Below, one piece after another: positions 17,041 through 26,810 of a DNA stretch of 51,445 nt. This DNA comes from an uncultured Hungatella sp. (GTDB lineage Bacteria; Bacillota; Clostridia; Lachnospirales; Lachnospiraceae): assembly GCA_949879795.1 (NCBI GenBank), contig CATLBR010000020.1:1-51445 (forward strand), in the 5' to 3' direction. Below the pieces are notes generated by a model that saw only the letters and a program-made list of their open reading frames with translations, was not told the DNA's origin and made no database searches. Within the stretch, counting starts at the first letter, position 1. Every line of letters begins with the position of its first letter. The position numbers were made by a program, and so were the translations under genes.

Positions 17041-18060
17041 ATGGCAATCTTGGTAACAGGTGGCGCCGGATATATCGGGAGCCACACATGTGTGGAGCTG
17101 TTGAACGCAGGGTATGATGTGGTGGTACTTGACAATCTCTGCAATTCCTGCAGGGAGTCACTGAACCGGGTGGAGGAGATCACAGGGAAGAAGATGACGT
17201 TCTATGAGACGGATCTTCTTGATCAGCCGGGGGTAAAGAAGGTGTTTGACAATGAAAAGATAGAGTCGGTCATCCATTTTGCAGGCCTGAAAGCGGTGGG
17301 AGAGTCGGTGTTTAAGCCTTTGGAGTATTATCACAACAACATTACGGGAACATTGATTCTGTGTGACGAGATGAGAAAGCACAATGTGAAGAGCATCGTG
17401 TTCAGTTCTTCTGCCACGGTTTACGGCAACCCTGCCTTTGTACCCATCACCGAGGAGTGTCCTAAGGGCGAGATTACCAATCCTTACGGCCGCACGAAAG
17501 GCATGCTGGAGCAGATTCTCACAGATCTTCACACGGCTGACCCGGAATGGCAGATTATGCTTCTCCGCTACTTCAATCCCATCGGAGCTCACGAGTCCGG
17601 ACGGATCGGCGAGAATCCCAAGGGAATTCCCAACAACCTTCTGCCCTACATCACTCAGGTGGCGGTGGGCAAGCTGGTATGTCTGGGCGTGTTTGGCAAT
17701 GACTACGACACTCCGGACGGAACCTGTGTGAGAGATTATATCCATGTGGTGGATCTGGCAGATGGTCATGTGAAGGCTCTCCAAAAGATGGAGAAGAACG
17801 AGGGCGGTGTGTGGATCTACAATCTGGGAACCGGGACAGGCTACAGTGTATTGGATGTGATCAACGCCTTTGAGGAGGCCAACGATCTGAAGATCAATTA
17901 TGTGTTCAAGGAGCGGAGAGCAGGAGATATACCTGCCTGCTATGCAGATCCTGCCAAAGCCAAAGAAGAGCTGGGCTGGGTAGCCAAAAGAGGCATCAAG
18001 GAGATGTGCCAGGACGCATGGCGGTGGCAGAAAGGGAATCCCGACGGGTACGTGGAGTAA
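17041..18060 (+). CDS. galE: UDP-glucose 4-epimerase
   Basis: This 339-residue short-chain dehydrogenase-type enzyme interconverts UDP-galactose and UDP-glucose. The NAD+ motif [10 protein letters not shown] begins at residue 7. Ser in SSSATVYG (near 123) and the YGRTK catalytic pair (near 148) are present, as is RYFNPIGAH. The length matches family norms. The ATG at 17041 follows GGAGGAG by about 7 nt. galT lies 11 kb away rather than adjacent, so the Leloir genes are split here. A terminator follows at 18110-18161. Confidence 0.97.
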   Translation: MAILVTGGAGYIGSHTCVELLNAGYDVVVLDNLCNSCRESLNRVEEITGKKMTFYETDLLDQPGVKKVFDNEKIESVIHFAGLKAVGESVFKPLEYYHNNITGTLILCDEMRKHNVKSIVFSSSATVYGNPAFVPITEECPKGEITNPYGRTKGMLEQILTDLHTADPEWQIMLLRYFNPIGAHESGRIGENPKGIPNNLLPYITQVAVGKLVCLGVFGNDYDTPDGTCVRDYIHVVDLADGHVKALQKMEKNEGGVWIYNLGTGTGYSVLDVINAFEEANDLKINYVFKERRAGDIPACYADPAKAKEELGWVAKRGIKEMCQDAWRWQKGNPDGYVE

Positions 18061-18109
18061 TTCTTTCAGAACAGACCAGCGGGATAATTCCCGAATACGC
18101 GATTATCAG

Positions 18110-18161
18110 GGCGCAAAGTTTTTTTGTCCGCGACAGCGGCAGAAAGGCTTTGCGCCTTTTT
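18110..18161 (+). terminator. Intrinsic terminator after galE
   Basis: GGCGCAAAG (18110-18118) pairs with CTTTGCGCC (18148-18156), followed by five T. The loop is long (29 nt). Confidence 0.85.
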
Positions 18162-18172
18162 GAACGGGAACA

Positions 18173-18242
18173 GAACAAATGTTCTAAAAAAGTGTTGCCA
18201 GATCTTCTTTAAAGTGTTATAATCATATAAGAACAAATGTTT
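18173..18242 (+). promoter_or_regulatory. SOS promoter with two LexA boxes
   Basis: The promoter TTGCCA (18195-18200), 17 bp, TATAAT (18218-18223) is flanked by two LexA/DinR boxes of the Gram-positive type. A perfect GAACAAATGTTC lies at 18173-18184 just upstream of -35, and a one-mismatch GAACAAATGTTT lies at 18231-18242 just after the start site. This should place the downstream radical SAM gene pair under DNA-damage control. Confidence 0.85.
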
Positions 18243-18261
18243 GTATTAAGGGGATAAAGCA

Positions 18262-19608
18262 ATGCTGATTCAAGAGCAGATGAGTCTTCAGGAGAAGCTG
18301 GCAGTCTTGTCGGACGCAGCAAAGTATGATGTGTCCTGCACCTCCAGCGGTGTGGACAGAAAAGGGAAAAAGGGGATGCTGGGGAACGCGGTGTCGGCGG
18401 GACTCTGCCACAGCTTCGCGGCAGACGGCAGATGTATATCGCTTCTCAAGATTTTGTTTACCAACCAGTGTGTTTATGACTGCTGCTACTGTGTGAACCG
18501 CAGGTCCAACGACGTTGTGCGCACGGCTTTTACTCCTGACGAGGTGTGTACACTGACGATGGAGTTTTATCGGCGCAACTATATAGAAGGTTTGTTTTTG
18601 AGTTCCGGTATCCTGATCAGTCCCGACTACACTATGGATCTGATCTATCAGACCCTGAGGAAACTTCGGGAGGAGTGCCGGTTTAACGGATATATCCACG
18701 TAAAAGCCATCCCGGGAGCGGACCCTGTGCTCATCGAGCATGTGGGACTTCTGGCGGACAGGATGAGCGTGAATCTGGAGCTGCCTACGGCCGAGGGGCT
18801 GAGAAGCCTGGCTCCTGCCAAGTCCAGGCCCAGGATCCTGGCGCCTATGAGACAGATACAAAGGGGAATCAGAACTCAGCGGACGGAGGTGATTCCCTGT
18901 GAGAGAGGCAGGCAGTTCGTGCCGGCAGGACAGAGCACCCAGATGATCGTGGGAGCCACCCCGGAGAACGACTACCAGATGATCAAGGTGGCGGAGGCTC
19001 TGTATCAGAATTACGATCTCAAGAGGGTGTTTTATTCTGCCTTTGTCAGGGTCAACGACGACAGCAGACTTCCTGTTCTCCCGGGAGGACCGCCGCTTCT
19101 CAGAGAGCACAGGCTGTATCAGGCAGACTGGCTTCTGCGGTTCTACGGCTTTGGAGCGGATGAACTTCTGACAGAAAAACAGCCTCATTTTAATGTGTTT
19201 CTGGATCCCAAGTGCGACTGGGCCCTGCGCCATCTGGAACTGTTTCCGGTAGAGATCAACAGGGCGGATTACCACACTATTCTCAGGGTACCGGGGATCG
19301 GGGTCAGGTCCGCGAAGCGGATTATGGCGGCCAGGAGAGGGGCGGTTCTGGATTTTCCGGATTTAAAGAAACTGGGAGTGGTGCTGAAGCGCGCTGTGTA
19401 TTTTATCACCTGCGGCGGGCGTATGATGTATTCTCTGAAGATCGATCAGGACTTCATCACCAGTCAGCTGGTGGGGAACGAGCACAAAAGAACCTGGGAT
19501 ATTACCAACAGAGACAGTTATCGTCAGATATCCATGTTTGACGACGGATGGATGTCACCTTCCCCAGGGGCGCAGGACGTTGAGGCAGCGGTGTTGGGAC
19601 AGCTGTAG
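18262..19608 (+). CDS. Putative DNA modification/repair radical SAM protein
   Basis: This 448-residue protein matches the family annotated as putative DNA modification/repair radical SAM protein. The 4Fe-4S binding motif C70-x3-C74-x2-C77 (CVYDCCYC) begins the radical SAM barrel. The C-terminal part has a helix-hairpin-helix typical of DNA-binding proteins (LRVPGIGVRSAKRIMAARRG, about residues 340-360). The next gene is its usual partner, and two LexA boxes precede it, both supporting a DNA-damage role. The reaction it performs is not known to me. AAGGGGATA upstream serves as ribosome binding site. Confidence 0.9.
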   Translation: MLIQEQMSLQEKLAVLSDAAKYDVSCTSSGVDRKGKKGMLGNAVSAGLCHSFAADGRCISLLKILFTNQCVYDCCYCVNRRSNDVVRTAFTPDEVCTLTMEFYRRNYIEGLFLSSGILISPDYTMDLIYQTLRKLREECRFNGYIHVKAIPGADPVLIEHVGLLADRMSVNLELPTAEGLRSLAPAKSRPRILAPMRQIQRGIRTQRTEVIPCERGRQFVPAGQSTQMIVGATPENDYQMIKVAEALYQNYDLKRVFYSAFVRVNDDSRLPVLPGGPPLLREHRLYQADWLLRFYGFGADELLTEKQPHFNVFLDPKCDWALRHLELFPVEINRADYHTILRVPGIGVRSAKRIMAARRGAVLDFPDLKKLGVVLKRAVYFITCGGRMMYSLKIDQDFITSQLVGNEHKRTWDITNRDSYRQISMFDDGWMSPSPGAQDVEAAVLGQL

Positions 19609-19693
19609 CTATGGAGGCAGGACTACAGCGGCAGGACCATGGGGCAGAACCATGGGCGGAGATCCGCAGATTGACGAAGGAGGCAGGACATAT

Positions 19694-20506
19694 ATGACAG
19701 AAGACGGAAAGAAAGGGCTGGGAGAAGGAACCACCACCATATTTGTATGCAGAGACAGTTTGGAGGGAATTCTGTGCGGGGTTTACGACGCGTGGATGAG
19801 CCGTTTGGGACATGCGAATGTGGCTCTGGAGCTGGAGAATCAGGGGAATATCCGGATGTTTTCTCAATACCGCCAGGTGGAGGAGACCAGTGAGAAGACA
19901 GAGAAGGTGATCTCCGCCATCTGCAGGAAGGCAGGGCAGGAGGCGTATGAGATGGTGTTTCGTGTTTCTCTGAGCAGGGAGGAGGAGAAGGCGGACCGTA
20001 TCTACCGTTTTTTGGTCTATGCCCTGAACTGCAAGATGAGTGCCAAAGACATGCTCCAGATACCTGCTGTCTATGAGGTCTTCCGCATAGACAGAAGTGT
20101 GGGCAATGAAGCCCACCTTTTAAAAGAATTTGCCCGTTTTTCAAAGACGCGTGAAGGAATTTATGTATGCACGGTGAAGCCGAAGAACGATGTGATCATC
20201 TTGATGGCCCCTCACTTCGCGGACAGGCTCAGAGGTGAGAACTGGGTTATCTTTGACCAGGGGAGAAATAAAGCCATTGTCCACAGGGCGGATCAGGGGT
20301 GGATCGTGGTTTACACGGATACAGACCGGTGGAAGGAGAGGCTTGTGGAGAGCGGGGACCAGAAGGAGTTTGAACAGCTATGGAAAGTGTTCCACGAGAG
20401 GGTTGCCATCAAAGAGAGGACGAACTATGTCTGCCAGAGGGGGCATCTGCCGCTGCGCTTCAGACCGTACATGACGGAGTTTGGCTACCGTCTCGGCCAT
20501 GATTGA
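19694..20506 (+). CDS. DUF4130-type DNA metabolism protein, partner of the radical SAM protein
   Basis: This 270-residue protein belongs to the family paired with the preceding radical SAM protein (probable DNA metabolism protein, DUF4130). It starts TTTIFVCRDSLEGILCGVYDAW and has a C-terminal segment like uracil-DNA-glycosylase relatives, ending RPYMTEFGYRLGHD. AAGGAGGC lies 8 nt before the ATG at 19694. The two genes are 85 bp apart with no terminator, so they share the LexA-controlled promoter. A base-excision or lesion-handling role is likely but the substrate is unknown. Confidence 0.85.
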   Translation: MTEDGKKGLGEGTTTIFVCRDSLEGILCGVYDAWMSRLGHANVALELENQGNIRMFSQYRQVEETSEKTEKVISAICRKAGQEAYEMVFRVSLSREEEKADRIYRFLVYALNCKMSAKDMLQIPAVYEVFRIDRSVGNEAHLLKEFARFSKTREGIYVCTVKPKNDVIILMAPHFADRLRGENWVIFDQGRNKAIVHRADQGWIVVYTDTDRWKERLVESGDQKEFEQLWKVFHERVAIKERTNYVCQRGHLPLRFRPYMTEFGYRLGHD

Positions 20507-20597
20507 AAAGAAGAACTGCCACAGTCACGGGAGGGTCATCTTTTTGTCCGGTTTCTCCATCCCCGTGAACTGTATGGCTGAATTTATGAAATAGCAC

Positions 20598-20626
20598 TTG
20601 CCTTTTTCTCCCAGATACAGTATAGT
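20598..20626 (+). promoter_or_regulatory. Promoter of the comM-dprA-topA cluster
   Basis: TTGCCT (20598-20603), 17 bp and TATAGT (20621-20626) lie 115 bp before comM. The 20507-20597 stretch holds a long imperfect hairpin (ACAGT-ACGGG with CCCGT-ACTGT) but no clear T-run. Confidence 0.6.
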
Positions 20627-20741
20627 TAAAGCATCATGAATCTATTTGGTTCGTCAGCGCAGGTTCTGTGCTTCATGGTACACGATTCTGTACCGTATTT
20701 CATGTGATGAGATTTTGATTGGAGAGAAAGAGGAGGTTGTT

Positions 20742-22277
20742 GTGTTCTGCAAAGTGAACAGTGTAGGTTTGCGTGGAATGGAAGGTTATTCCGTGTCCGT
20801 GGAAGTAGACGTGGGGGAAGGGCTTCCGGGTATGACCATGGTAGGCGTCCTGTCCTCCGAGGTGAGGGAGGCTCAGGATCGGGTCAGAACGGCTCTCAAG
20901 AATTCCGGTTATCACTTTAGACCCCGGAAGGTGACGGTGAATCTGTCGCCGGCGGACATCAGGAAAGGCGGGACGGGGTTTGATTTTCCTATTGCGGTGG
21001 GAATGTTGTGCGCCTACGAGATCCTGGATGCGCAAAATCTGAAGGACGCGGTTCTTATAGGGGAGCTGGGGCTGAACGGGGAGTTAAAACCCGTAAAGGG
21101 AATTTTATCCATGGTATCCAGAGCTAGGACAGATGGGTACTGCAGATGTTTTCTCCCCAAGGAGAATGCGGGGGAAGGAAGAGCCATAAAGGGGATTCAG
21201 ATTGTAGGAGTGGAGAACCTGAGGCAGATGGCGGAATTTATGGTGTTTCCTCACAGGCTTTCCACAGCGGGGGAGGAGGAAGACACGGAGGATGGGGAAG
21301 AGACAGATGACTATGAGACAGACTATGCCCAGGTACAGGGACAGATTCTGATGAAGAGGGCCACGGAGGTGGCTGTGGCGGGGTATCACAATCTTTTGTA
21401 TATCGGGCCGGCAGGAGGGGGAAAGACTATGGTTGCCGAGAGAATCCCCACCATCATGCCGTCCTGCACTCCTGAGGAATGTCTGGAGATCTCCAAGGTC
21501 TACAGCATATGCGGTCTTCTTCCGGACAGGGGAAAACTGCTGAGGCGCAGGCCCTTCCGCAGTCCCCATCACTCCATCACCGGAAGGGCCCTCACCGGCG
21601 GCGGGAGAAATCCCGTGCCGGGGGAGATGTCTCTGGCCTCCGGGGGTGTGCTGTTTCTGGATGAATTTCCGGAGTTTTCAAAACATACAATCGATATGAT
21701 GCGTCAGCCTTTGGAGAAGAAGAAGGTGGTATTGTCCAGAGTCAGCGGCAGCTTTGAGTTCCCCGCCGACTTTATGCTTGTGGCAGCCATGAATCCCTGC
21801 CAGTGCGGTTATTATCCTGACAGGAACAGGTGCCGCTGTTCGGAGCAGCAGGTGCGCAGATATCTGGGGAGAATTTCCAAGCCTATTTTGGACAGAATCG
21901 ACATCTGTGTGGAGGCTGCACCGGTGAGCTTTGAGGAGCTGCAGAACGTCAGGCCCCAGGAATCCTCCGGTGAGATCCGCGGGAGGGTGGAGGCGGCCAG
22001 GAAGATACAGGCAGAGCGGTTTAAAGGCATGGGAATATCCTTCAACAGCGAGATGAAGGAGGAACAGATACGAGAATACTGCGGACTGAAAAAATCGGAC
22101 GAACAGTTCTTTCGGCAGATATACGAGAATATGAATTTAAGTGCCAGGGCCTATGGCAGGATACTGAAAGTATCCAGAACCATCGCAGATCTGGCGGGAG
22201 AAGAACATATTGACCATGGACATCTCTGCGAGGCTATCAGCTACCGGAGTCTGGAGGATAAATATTGGCACAACTGA
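20742..22277 (+). CDS. comM: YifB/ComM-family Mg chelatase-like AAA+ ATPase
   Basis: This 511-residue AAA+ protein is related to ComM, a hexameric helicase that promotes branch migration during natural transformation. The N-terminal Lon-like fold spans about residues 1-170. Walker A is GPAGGGKT near 228, Walker B is GVLFLDEFPEF near 303, and a cysteine cluster (CQCGYYPDRNRCRC) lies near 350. I prefer the GTG at 20742, 6 nt after GAGGAGG, because the conserved start is FCKVNSVGLRGMEGYSV. The stop overlaps dprA by 13 nt, a common pairing that supports a recombination or DNA uptake role. Confidence 0.93.
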   Translation: MFCKVNSVGLRGMEGYSVSVEVDVGEGLPGMTMVGVLSSEVREAQDRVRTALKNSGYHFRPRKVTVNLSPADIRKGGTGFDFPIAVGMLCAYEILDAQNLKDAVLIGELGLNGELKPVKGILSMVSRARTDGYCRCFLPKENAGEGRAIKGIQIVGVENLRQMAEFMVFPHRLSTAGEEEDTEDGEETDDYETDYAQVQGQILMKRATEVAVAGYHNLLYIGPAGGGKTMVAERIPTIMPSCTPEECLEISKVYSICGLLPDRGKLLRRRPFRSPHHSITGRALTGGGRNPVPGEMSLASGGVLFLDEFPEFSKHTIDMMRQPLEKKKVVLSRVSGSFEFPADFMLVAAMNPCQCGYYPDRNRCRCSEQQVRRYLGRISKPILDRIDICVEAAPVSFEELQNVRPQESSGEIRGRVEAARKIQAERFKGMGISFNSEMKEEQIREYCGLKKSDEQFFRQIYENMNLSARAYGRILKVSRTIADLAGEEHIDHGHLCEAISYRSLEDKYWHN

Positions 22278-23368
22278 TACAGGAGAAGGAATATCTGTAC
22301 TGGCTGTCTCAGATCCCTTCCGTGGGAGCGGTGACCATAAAGAGGTTGTGGGACAGGTATGGTTCTTTTGAGAAGATATATAATATAGAAGAAAAAGAAC
22401 TGAGGAAAGAAAAACTTTTAAAGGGCAGAATCGGAGCAGGATTCGACCAGTGGAAAGGACATGTGGAAGAGATTTTAGAGACATATCGGAGTCTGGAAGA
22501 AAAAGGGATTCACTATGTCACATTTCTGGATGAGGGATATCCGGAGAGGCTGCGGCCGCTGTACGGAAGCCCTGCAGGGCTGTATGTGAAAGGGAAACTT
22601 CCGGAAGAGCACAGGCCCTCGGCAGCTGTTGTGGGCGCCCGGAGCTGCAGCCATTACGGGAAAGAGACCGCGAAATTTCTTGCCTCCTCTCTGGCCGGGG
22701 CGGGGGTGCAGGTGGTAAGCGGCATGGCCTTGGGGATCGACGGGGCTGGGCATCAGGGGGCTTTGGAGGCAGGCGGGGACACCTATGGGGTTCTGGGCTG
22801 CGGGGTGGATATCTGTTATCCGCAGAGTCACTTTTCCATGTATATGGAGATCCCCGAGAAAGGCGGCATTATCTCGGAATACAGTCCGGGAGTGTCTCCC
22901 GAAGCCAGAAATTTTCCCATGCGAAACAGAATTATCAGCGGGTTGTCCGATGTGGTGATTGTGGTGGAGGCCAGAGAGAAGAGCGGTTCTCTCATCACCG
23001 CAGACTGCGGTTTGGAACAGGGGAAAGAGATCTTCGCGGTGCCTGGGAGAATCACAGACTCTCTGAGCAGAGGGTGCAATGAGCTCATCCGCCAAGGTGC
23101 TGGGATCGTCACGTCGCCGGAGGATATTCTGGATTTTTTTCAGATACAGATGAATAAAAAGTTAAGAGTTGATGAAAAAAATGAGAATGGACTTGCCAAG
23201 AACGAAAAAATGGTGTATAGTTGCTTGGATTTACAACCAAAATTTATTGACAGAGTTGTGGAAGAAAGTGGCTTGTCTCTGGGGGAGTGTCTGACTTTGC
23301 TCCTGGAATTGGAACTGAAAGGAAGGATTGTTCAGACAACAAGCTGCTATTACGCAAAAAAGTTGTGA
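22265..23368 (+). CDS. dprA: DNA-processing protein DprA
   Basis: This 367-residue protein binds incoming single-stranded DNA and loads RecA during transformation. The Rossmann-like core carries VVGARSCSHYG (near 122), VSGMALGIDGAGHQGAL (near 153) and PGRITDSLSRGCNELIRQGA (near 258), all family hallmarks. A C-terminal winged-helix follows (about 310-367). The TTG start overlaps the end of comM and is preceded by GGAGGATAAA. It is followed directly by topA, the same order as in many Firmicutes. Confidence 0.95.
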   Translation: MAQLIQEKEYLYWLSQIPSVGAVTIKRLWDRYGSFEKIYNIEEKELRKEKLLKGRIGAGFDQWKGHVEEILETYRSLEEKGIHYVTFLDEGYPERLRPLYGSPAGLYVKGKLPEEHRPSAAVVGARSCSHYGKETAKFLASSLAGAGVQVVSGMALGIDGAGHQGALEAGGDTYGVLGCGVDICYPQSHFSMYMEIPEKGGIISEYSPGVSPEARNFPMRNRIISGLSDVVIVVEAREKSGSLITADCGLEQGKEIFAVPGRITDSLSRGCNELIRQGAGIVTSPEDILDFFQIQMNKKLRVDEKNENGLAKNEKMVYSCLDLQPKFIDRVVEESGLSLGECLTLLLELELKGRIVQTTSCYYAKKL

Positions 23369-23381
23369 AGAAGGAGTCGAC

Positions 23382-25487
23382 ATGGCAAAGTATCTGGTAA
23401 TTGTGGAGTCACCGGCAAAAGTGAAGACCATCAAGAAGTTTTTGGGCGCCAACTATGAGGTGGATGCGTCCAACGGCCACGTCAGGGATCTGCCCAAAAG
23501 TCAGTTGGGGATCGATACGGAGAATGACTATGAGCCCAAGTATATCACTATTCGGGGGAAAGGTGATATTCTCGCAAAACTTCGCAAGGAAGTAAAAAAG
23601 GCAGAAGTGATCTACCTGGCCACAGACCCTGACCGGGAGGGAGAGGCTATCTCATGGCATTTGATGAAAGCTTTGAAGCTGGATCAGGAAGATGAGAAAA
23701 AGGATAAAAAGATTTATAGGATCAGCTTCAACGAGATTACAAAAAACGCCATAAAGAGTTCCTTGAAGTCGCCGAGAAAGCTGGATATGGATCTGGTGGA
23801 TGCACAGCAGACAAGAAGAATCCTGGACCGCATGGTGGGTTACAGTATCAGCCCTCTTTTGTGGGCAAAGGTGAAGAGAGGCTTAAGTGCCGGGCGTGTG
23901 CAGTCTGTGGCTCTGCGGATGATCTGTGACAGGGAAGAGGAGATCAACGCGTTTATTCCGGAAGAGTACTGGAATCTGGAAGCAGATCTTTTTCAGCAGG
24001 GGAGCAAGAAGGCTTTGAAGGCCAAATTCCACGGGGACAGTCGGGGAAAGGTGACGATTCATAAGAAAGAGGAACTGGATCAGATACTGAAGGATCTGGA
24101 AAAGGCATCTTATGTGGTGAAGGAGGTGAAGAACGGCGAGAGGAGTAAGAAGGCGCCGCTGCCCTTTACCACAAGCACTCTGCAGCAGGAGGCTTCAAAA
24201 ACCCTCAACTTTTCCACTCAGAAGACCATGCGTCTGGCGCAGCAGCTATATGAAGGGGTGGAGGTTAAAGGCCATGGAACTATCGGTCTTATCACTTACC
24301 TGCGTACGGACTCCACCAGGGTGGCCGATGAGGCCGACAGGGCAGCCAGGGAGTACATTGGCAAAACCTATGGGGAAACCTATGTGGCCAAAGGGGAGAA
24401 CGGAAAGAAGAACAGCGGCAAGATCCAGGATGCCCACGAGGCCATCCGCCCCACGGATATTACGCTGACCCCCGCCAAAGTGAAAGACTCTCTCCAGAGG
24501 GATCTGTTCCGATTATACCAGCTGATTTGGAAACGTTTTACCGCCAGCAGGATGGAGCCGGCTCTGTATCACACAGTTTCAGTGAAGATTCAGGCCGCAC
24601 AGTATGAGTTTACTCTGTCTGCCTCCAAGATAGCCTTTGAAGGCTTTATGTCTGTCTATGTGGAGGACGACGAGAAGGAAGAGTCCAATGCCCTTCTGGG
24701 AAAACTGGAGAAAGGTATGGAGCTGTGTCTCGGAGAGCTGCACAGCAGCCAGCATTTTACCCAGCCCCCGGCTCACTATACGGAAGCCTCTCTGGTCAAG
24801 GCTCTGGAGGAGCAGGGTATCGGCCGTCCAAGTACTTATGCGCCTACCATCACAACCATCATTGCCAGGCGGTATGTGGCCAAGGAGAACAAGAATCTGT
24901 ATGTTACAGAGCTGGGTGAGGTGGTAAACCGGATCATGAAGGAGAATTTTCCCAGCATCGTAGATCTGCAGTTTACGGCCAATATGGAGTACCTTCTGGA
25001 CCGGGTGGGAGACGGGACCGTAGAGTGGAAGACGGTGGTCCGCAATTTCTATCCTGACCTGGACGAGGCGGTGAAGAAGGCGGAGAAGGAATTGGAGTCC
25101 GTGACAATTGCCGACGAGGTGTCTGATGAAGTCTGCGACCAGTGCGGGCGCAATATGGTGATCAAGTACGGACCCCACGGCAAATTCCTGGCCTGTCCCG
25201 GATTTCCCGACTGCAAGAATACCAAGCCATATTTTGAGAAAATCGGTGTGCCGTGTCCGAAATGCGGCAGAGAGATAGTCATCAAAAAGACCAAGAAGGG
25301 CAGGAAGTACTACGGCTGCGAGAACAATCCGGAGTGTGATTTTATGTCCTGGCAGAAGCCCTCTACCACCCTTTGTCCTGAGTGCGGCAGTTATATGGTG
25401 GAGAAGGGGAACAAGCTGCTGTGCAGCAATGAACAGTGCGGATATTCCACAAAGCGGAAGGAAAGCGACAAAGAAGATAAAGATTGA
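23382..25487 (+). CDS. topA: DNA topoisomerase I
   Basis: This 701-residue type IA topoisomerase relaxes negative supercoils. The Toprim domain (1-115) has Glu in VIVESPAK and the DPDREGEAISWH acidic motif. SAGRVQSVALR lies near 170, and the active Tyr is in GLITYLRTDSTRV near 305. Three C-terminal zinc ribbons of the CxxC...C type are intact (CDQCG, CPKCG and CPECG pairs, about 585-690). The ATG at 23382 follows AAGGAG. The gene sits 13 bp after dprA, so they are co-transcribed. Confidence 0.98.
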   Translation: MAKYLVIVESPAKVKTIKKFLGANYEVDASNGHVRDLPKSQLGIDTENDYEPKYITIRGKGDILAKLRKEVKKAEVIYLATDPDREGEAISWHLMKALKLDQEDEKKDKKIYRISFNEITKNAIKSSLKSPRKLDMDLVDAQQTRRILDRMVGYSISPLLWAKVKRGLSAGRVQSVALRMICDREEEINAFIPEEYWNLEADLFQQGSKKALKAKFHGDSRGKVTIHKKEELDQILKDLEKASYVVKEVKNGERSKKAPLPFTTSTLQQEASKTLNFSTQKTMRLAQQLYEGVEVKGHGTIGLITYLRTDSTRVADEADRAAREYIGKTYGETYVAKGENGKKNSGKIQDAHEAIRPTDITLTPAKVKDSLQRDLFRLYQLIWKRFTASRMEPALYHTVSVKIQAAQYEFTLSASKIAFEGFMSVYVEDDEKEESNALLGKLEKGMELCLGELHSSQHFTQPPAHYTEASLVKALEEQGIGRPSTYAPTITTIIARRYVAKENKNLYVTELGEVVNRIMKENFPSIVDLQFTANMEYLLDRVGDGTVEWKTVVRNFYPDLDEAVKKAEKELESVTIADEVSDEVCDQCGRNMVIKYGPHGKFLACPGFPDCKNTKPYFEKIGVPCPKCGREIVIKKTKKGRKYYGCENNPECDFMSWQKPSTTLCPECGSYMVEKGNKLLCSNEQCGYSTKRKESDKEDKD

Positions 25488-25536
25488 CTCCATTTTGAGG
25501 CGAATTATTAAAATGTTTGAAAATTTCTAATAAGTG

Positions 25537-25565
25537 TTGTCATTTTTCAGCATATATGATACAAT
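25537..25565 (+). promoter_or_regulatory. Promoter of codY
   Basis: TTGTCA (25537-25542), 17 bp and TACAAT (25560-25565) lie 58 bp before the codY start. Confidence 0.65.
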
Positions 25566-25623
25566 TCATGTATTACTATTAGTTTGCTGCTCTTTTTTGT
25601 GGGTAAAAAGGAGGTTTTCGAAA

Positions 25624-26400
25624 ATGAGTGTGCAGTTGCTGGATAAGACAAGAAAGATTGGTAAATTATTGCACAATAATAATTCCAACAAAGTGGTGTT
25701 TAACGATATCTGTCAGGTGTTGAGTGAGATCCTGAATTCGAATATTCTGGTTATCAGCAAAAAAGGAAAGGTTCTCGGAATCAGTGCCTGGCCGGGGGTA
25801 GACGAGATTGAGGAATTGATCGATGACCAGCTGGGAGAGTTTATAGATAAGATGCTGAACGAGCGTCTGCTGAGTATTCTCTCCACAAAAGAAAATGTGA
25901 ATCTGGCAACCCTGGGATTTGCGGAGGAGAATGTGAGAAAGTATCAGGCTATCATCACTCCTATCGATATTGCGGGGGAACGTCTGGGAACTCTGTTTAT
26001 CTACAAGACAGATACACAGTACGACATAGACGATATCATCCTAAGCGAATATGGAACTACGGTGGTGGGGCTGGAGATGATGCGCTCCGTGAATGAGGAG
26101 AACGCCGAGGAGACAAGAAAGATTCAGATCGTAAAGTCAGCGATCAGCACGCTGTCTTTCTCTGAACTGGAAGCTATCACGCACATCTTCGAGGAATTGG
26201 ATGGAAACGAAGGGATCCTGGTGGCCAGCAAGATTGCAGACCGGGTGGGGATCACCCGCTCCGTCATAGTGAATGCCCTCCGAAAGTTTGAGAGCGCAGG
26301 GGTGATCGAGTCCCGCTCATCAGGGATGAAAGGGACTTACATCAAGGTTCTCAACGATGTGGTGTTTGATGAGCTGAGACAGCTTAAGAACCCTAACTAA
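25624..26400 (+). CDS. codY: GTP-sensing global transcriptional repressor CodY
   Basis: This 258-residue regulator represses nutrient-scavenging and stationary-phase genes when GTP and branched-chain amino acids are plentiful. The GAF domain spans about 1-155 (start MSVQLLDKTRKIGKLL). The C-terminal winged HTH has the highly conserved ASKIADRVGITRSVIVNALR near 200-220, followed by GVIESRSSGMKGTYIKVLN. AAGGAGG lies 9 nt before the ATG at 25624. It follows topA, separated by its own promoter. Confidence 0.98.
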   Translation: MSVQLLDKTRKIGKLLHNNNSNKVVFNDICQVLSEILNSNILVISKKGKVLGISAWPGVDEIEELIDDQLGEFIDKMLNERLLSILSTKENVNLATLGFAEENVRKYQAIITPIDIAGERLGTLFIYKTDTQYDIDDIILSEYGTTVVGLEMMRSVNEENAEETRKIQIVKSAISTLSFSELEAITHIFEELDGNEGILVASKIADRVGITRSVIVNALRKFESAGVIESRSSGMKGTYIKVLNDVVFDELRQLKNPN

Positions 26401-26408
26401 AATTGAGA

Positions 26409-26444
26409 AAGACCCGAAACACACAGTTTGTGTCCGGGTCTTTT
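26409..26444. terminator. Bidirectional terminator between codY and the NusG-domain gene
   Basis: AAGACCCG (26409-26416) pairs with CGGGTCTT (26435-26442); an inner ACACA/TGTGT stem extends it. Runs of A and T flank both sides, and the genes converge. Confidence 0.88.
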
Positions 26445-26450
26445 GTCGGC

Positions 26451-26810
26451 CTATTTTTCCTCTTCCCCCACGATCTTGGCGATCATCAGGTTTGGAAGGC
26501 AGATGATCATCTCCCCGGAGCGGTTGATATATCCCTGATGAATACAGACCTTGTCCGGGCAGGTAGCGTCGGCGATGCAGGCCTGTCCGTCTTGAATGAC
26601 AAGAGTGTTGGTTCCGCCGTTGTATCCGTTGATGACGAACTCCCCGTCCTTACTCAGATCCAGTTCCTCCACGACGATGCCGTCCACAGTCACCTCTACA
26701 ATCACGGCAGGTTCCCGATTCATGATGCGGTTGCCGATATACAGTCCGACGGCAACAACCAGAATAGTTACGGCCAGCACAATGTCGCGCAGGGTTTGTT
26801 TATCCTTCAT
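26451..26810 (-). CDS. NusG domain II-containing membrane-anchored protein
   Basis: This 119-residue protein has an N-terminal membrane anchor (about residues 8-26, IVLAVTILVVAVGLYIG) and a small extracytoplasmic beta-domain of the NusG domain II family (about 35-119), with CIADATCPDKVC near residue 78. Proteins of this family often sit beside Gx transporter, FMN-binding and ApbE genes, as here. I chose the ATG at 26810 because AAGGAGTG lies just upstream. Function unknown; a role in flavinylated electron-transfer or quinone pathways is inferred from neighbours only. Confidence 0.85.
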   Translation of the reverse strand: MKDKQTLRDIVLAVTILVVAVGLYIGNRIMNREPAVIVEVTVDGIVVEELDLSKDGEFVINGYNGGTNTLVIQDGQACIADATCPDKVCIHQGYINRSGEMIICLPNLMIAKIVGEEEK

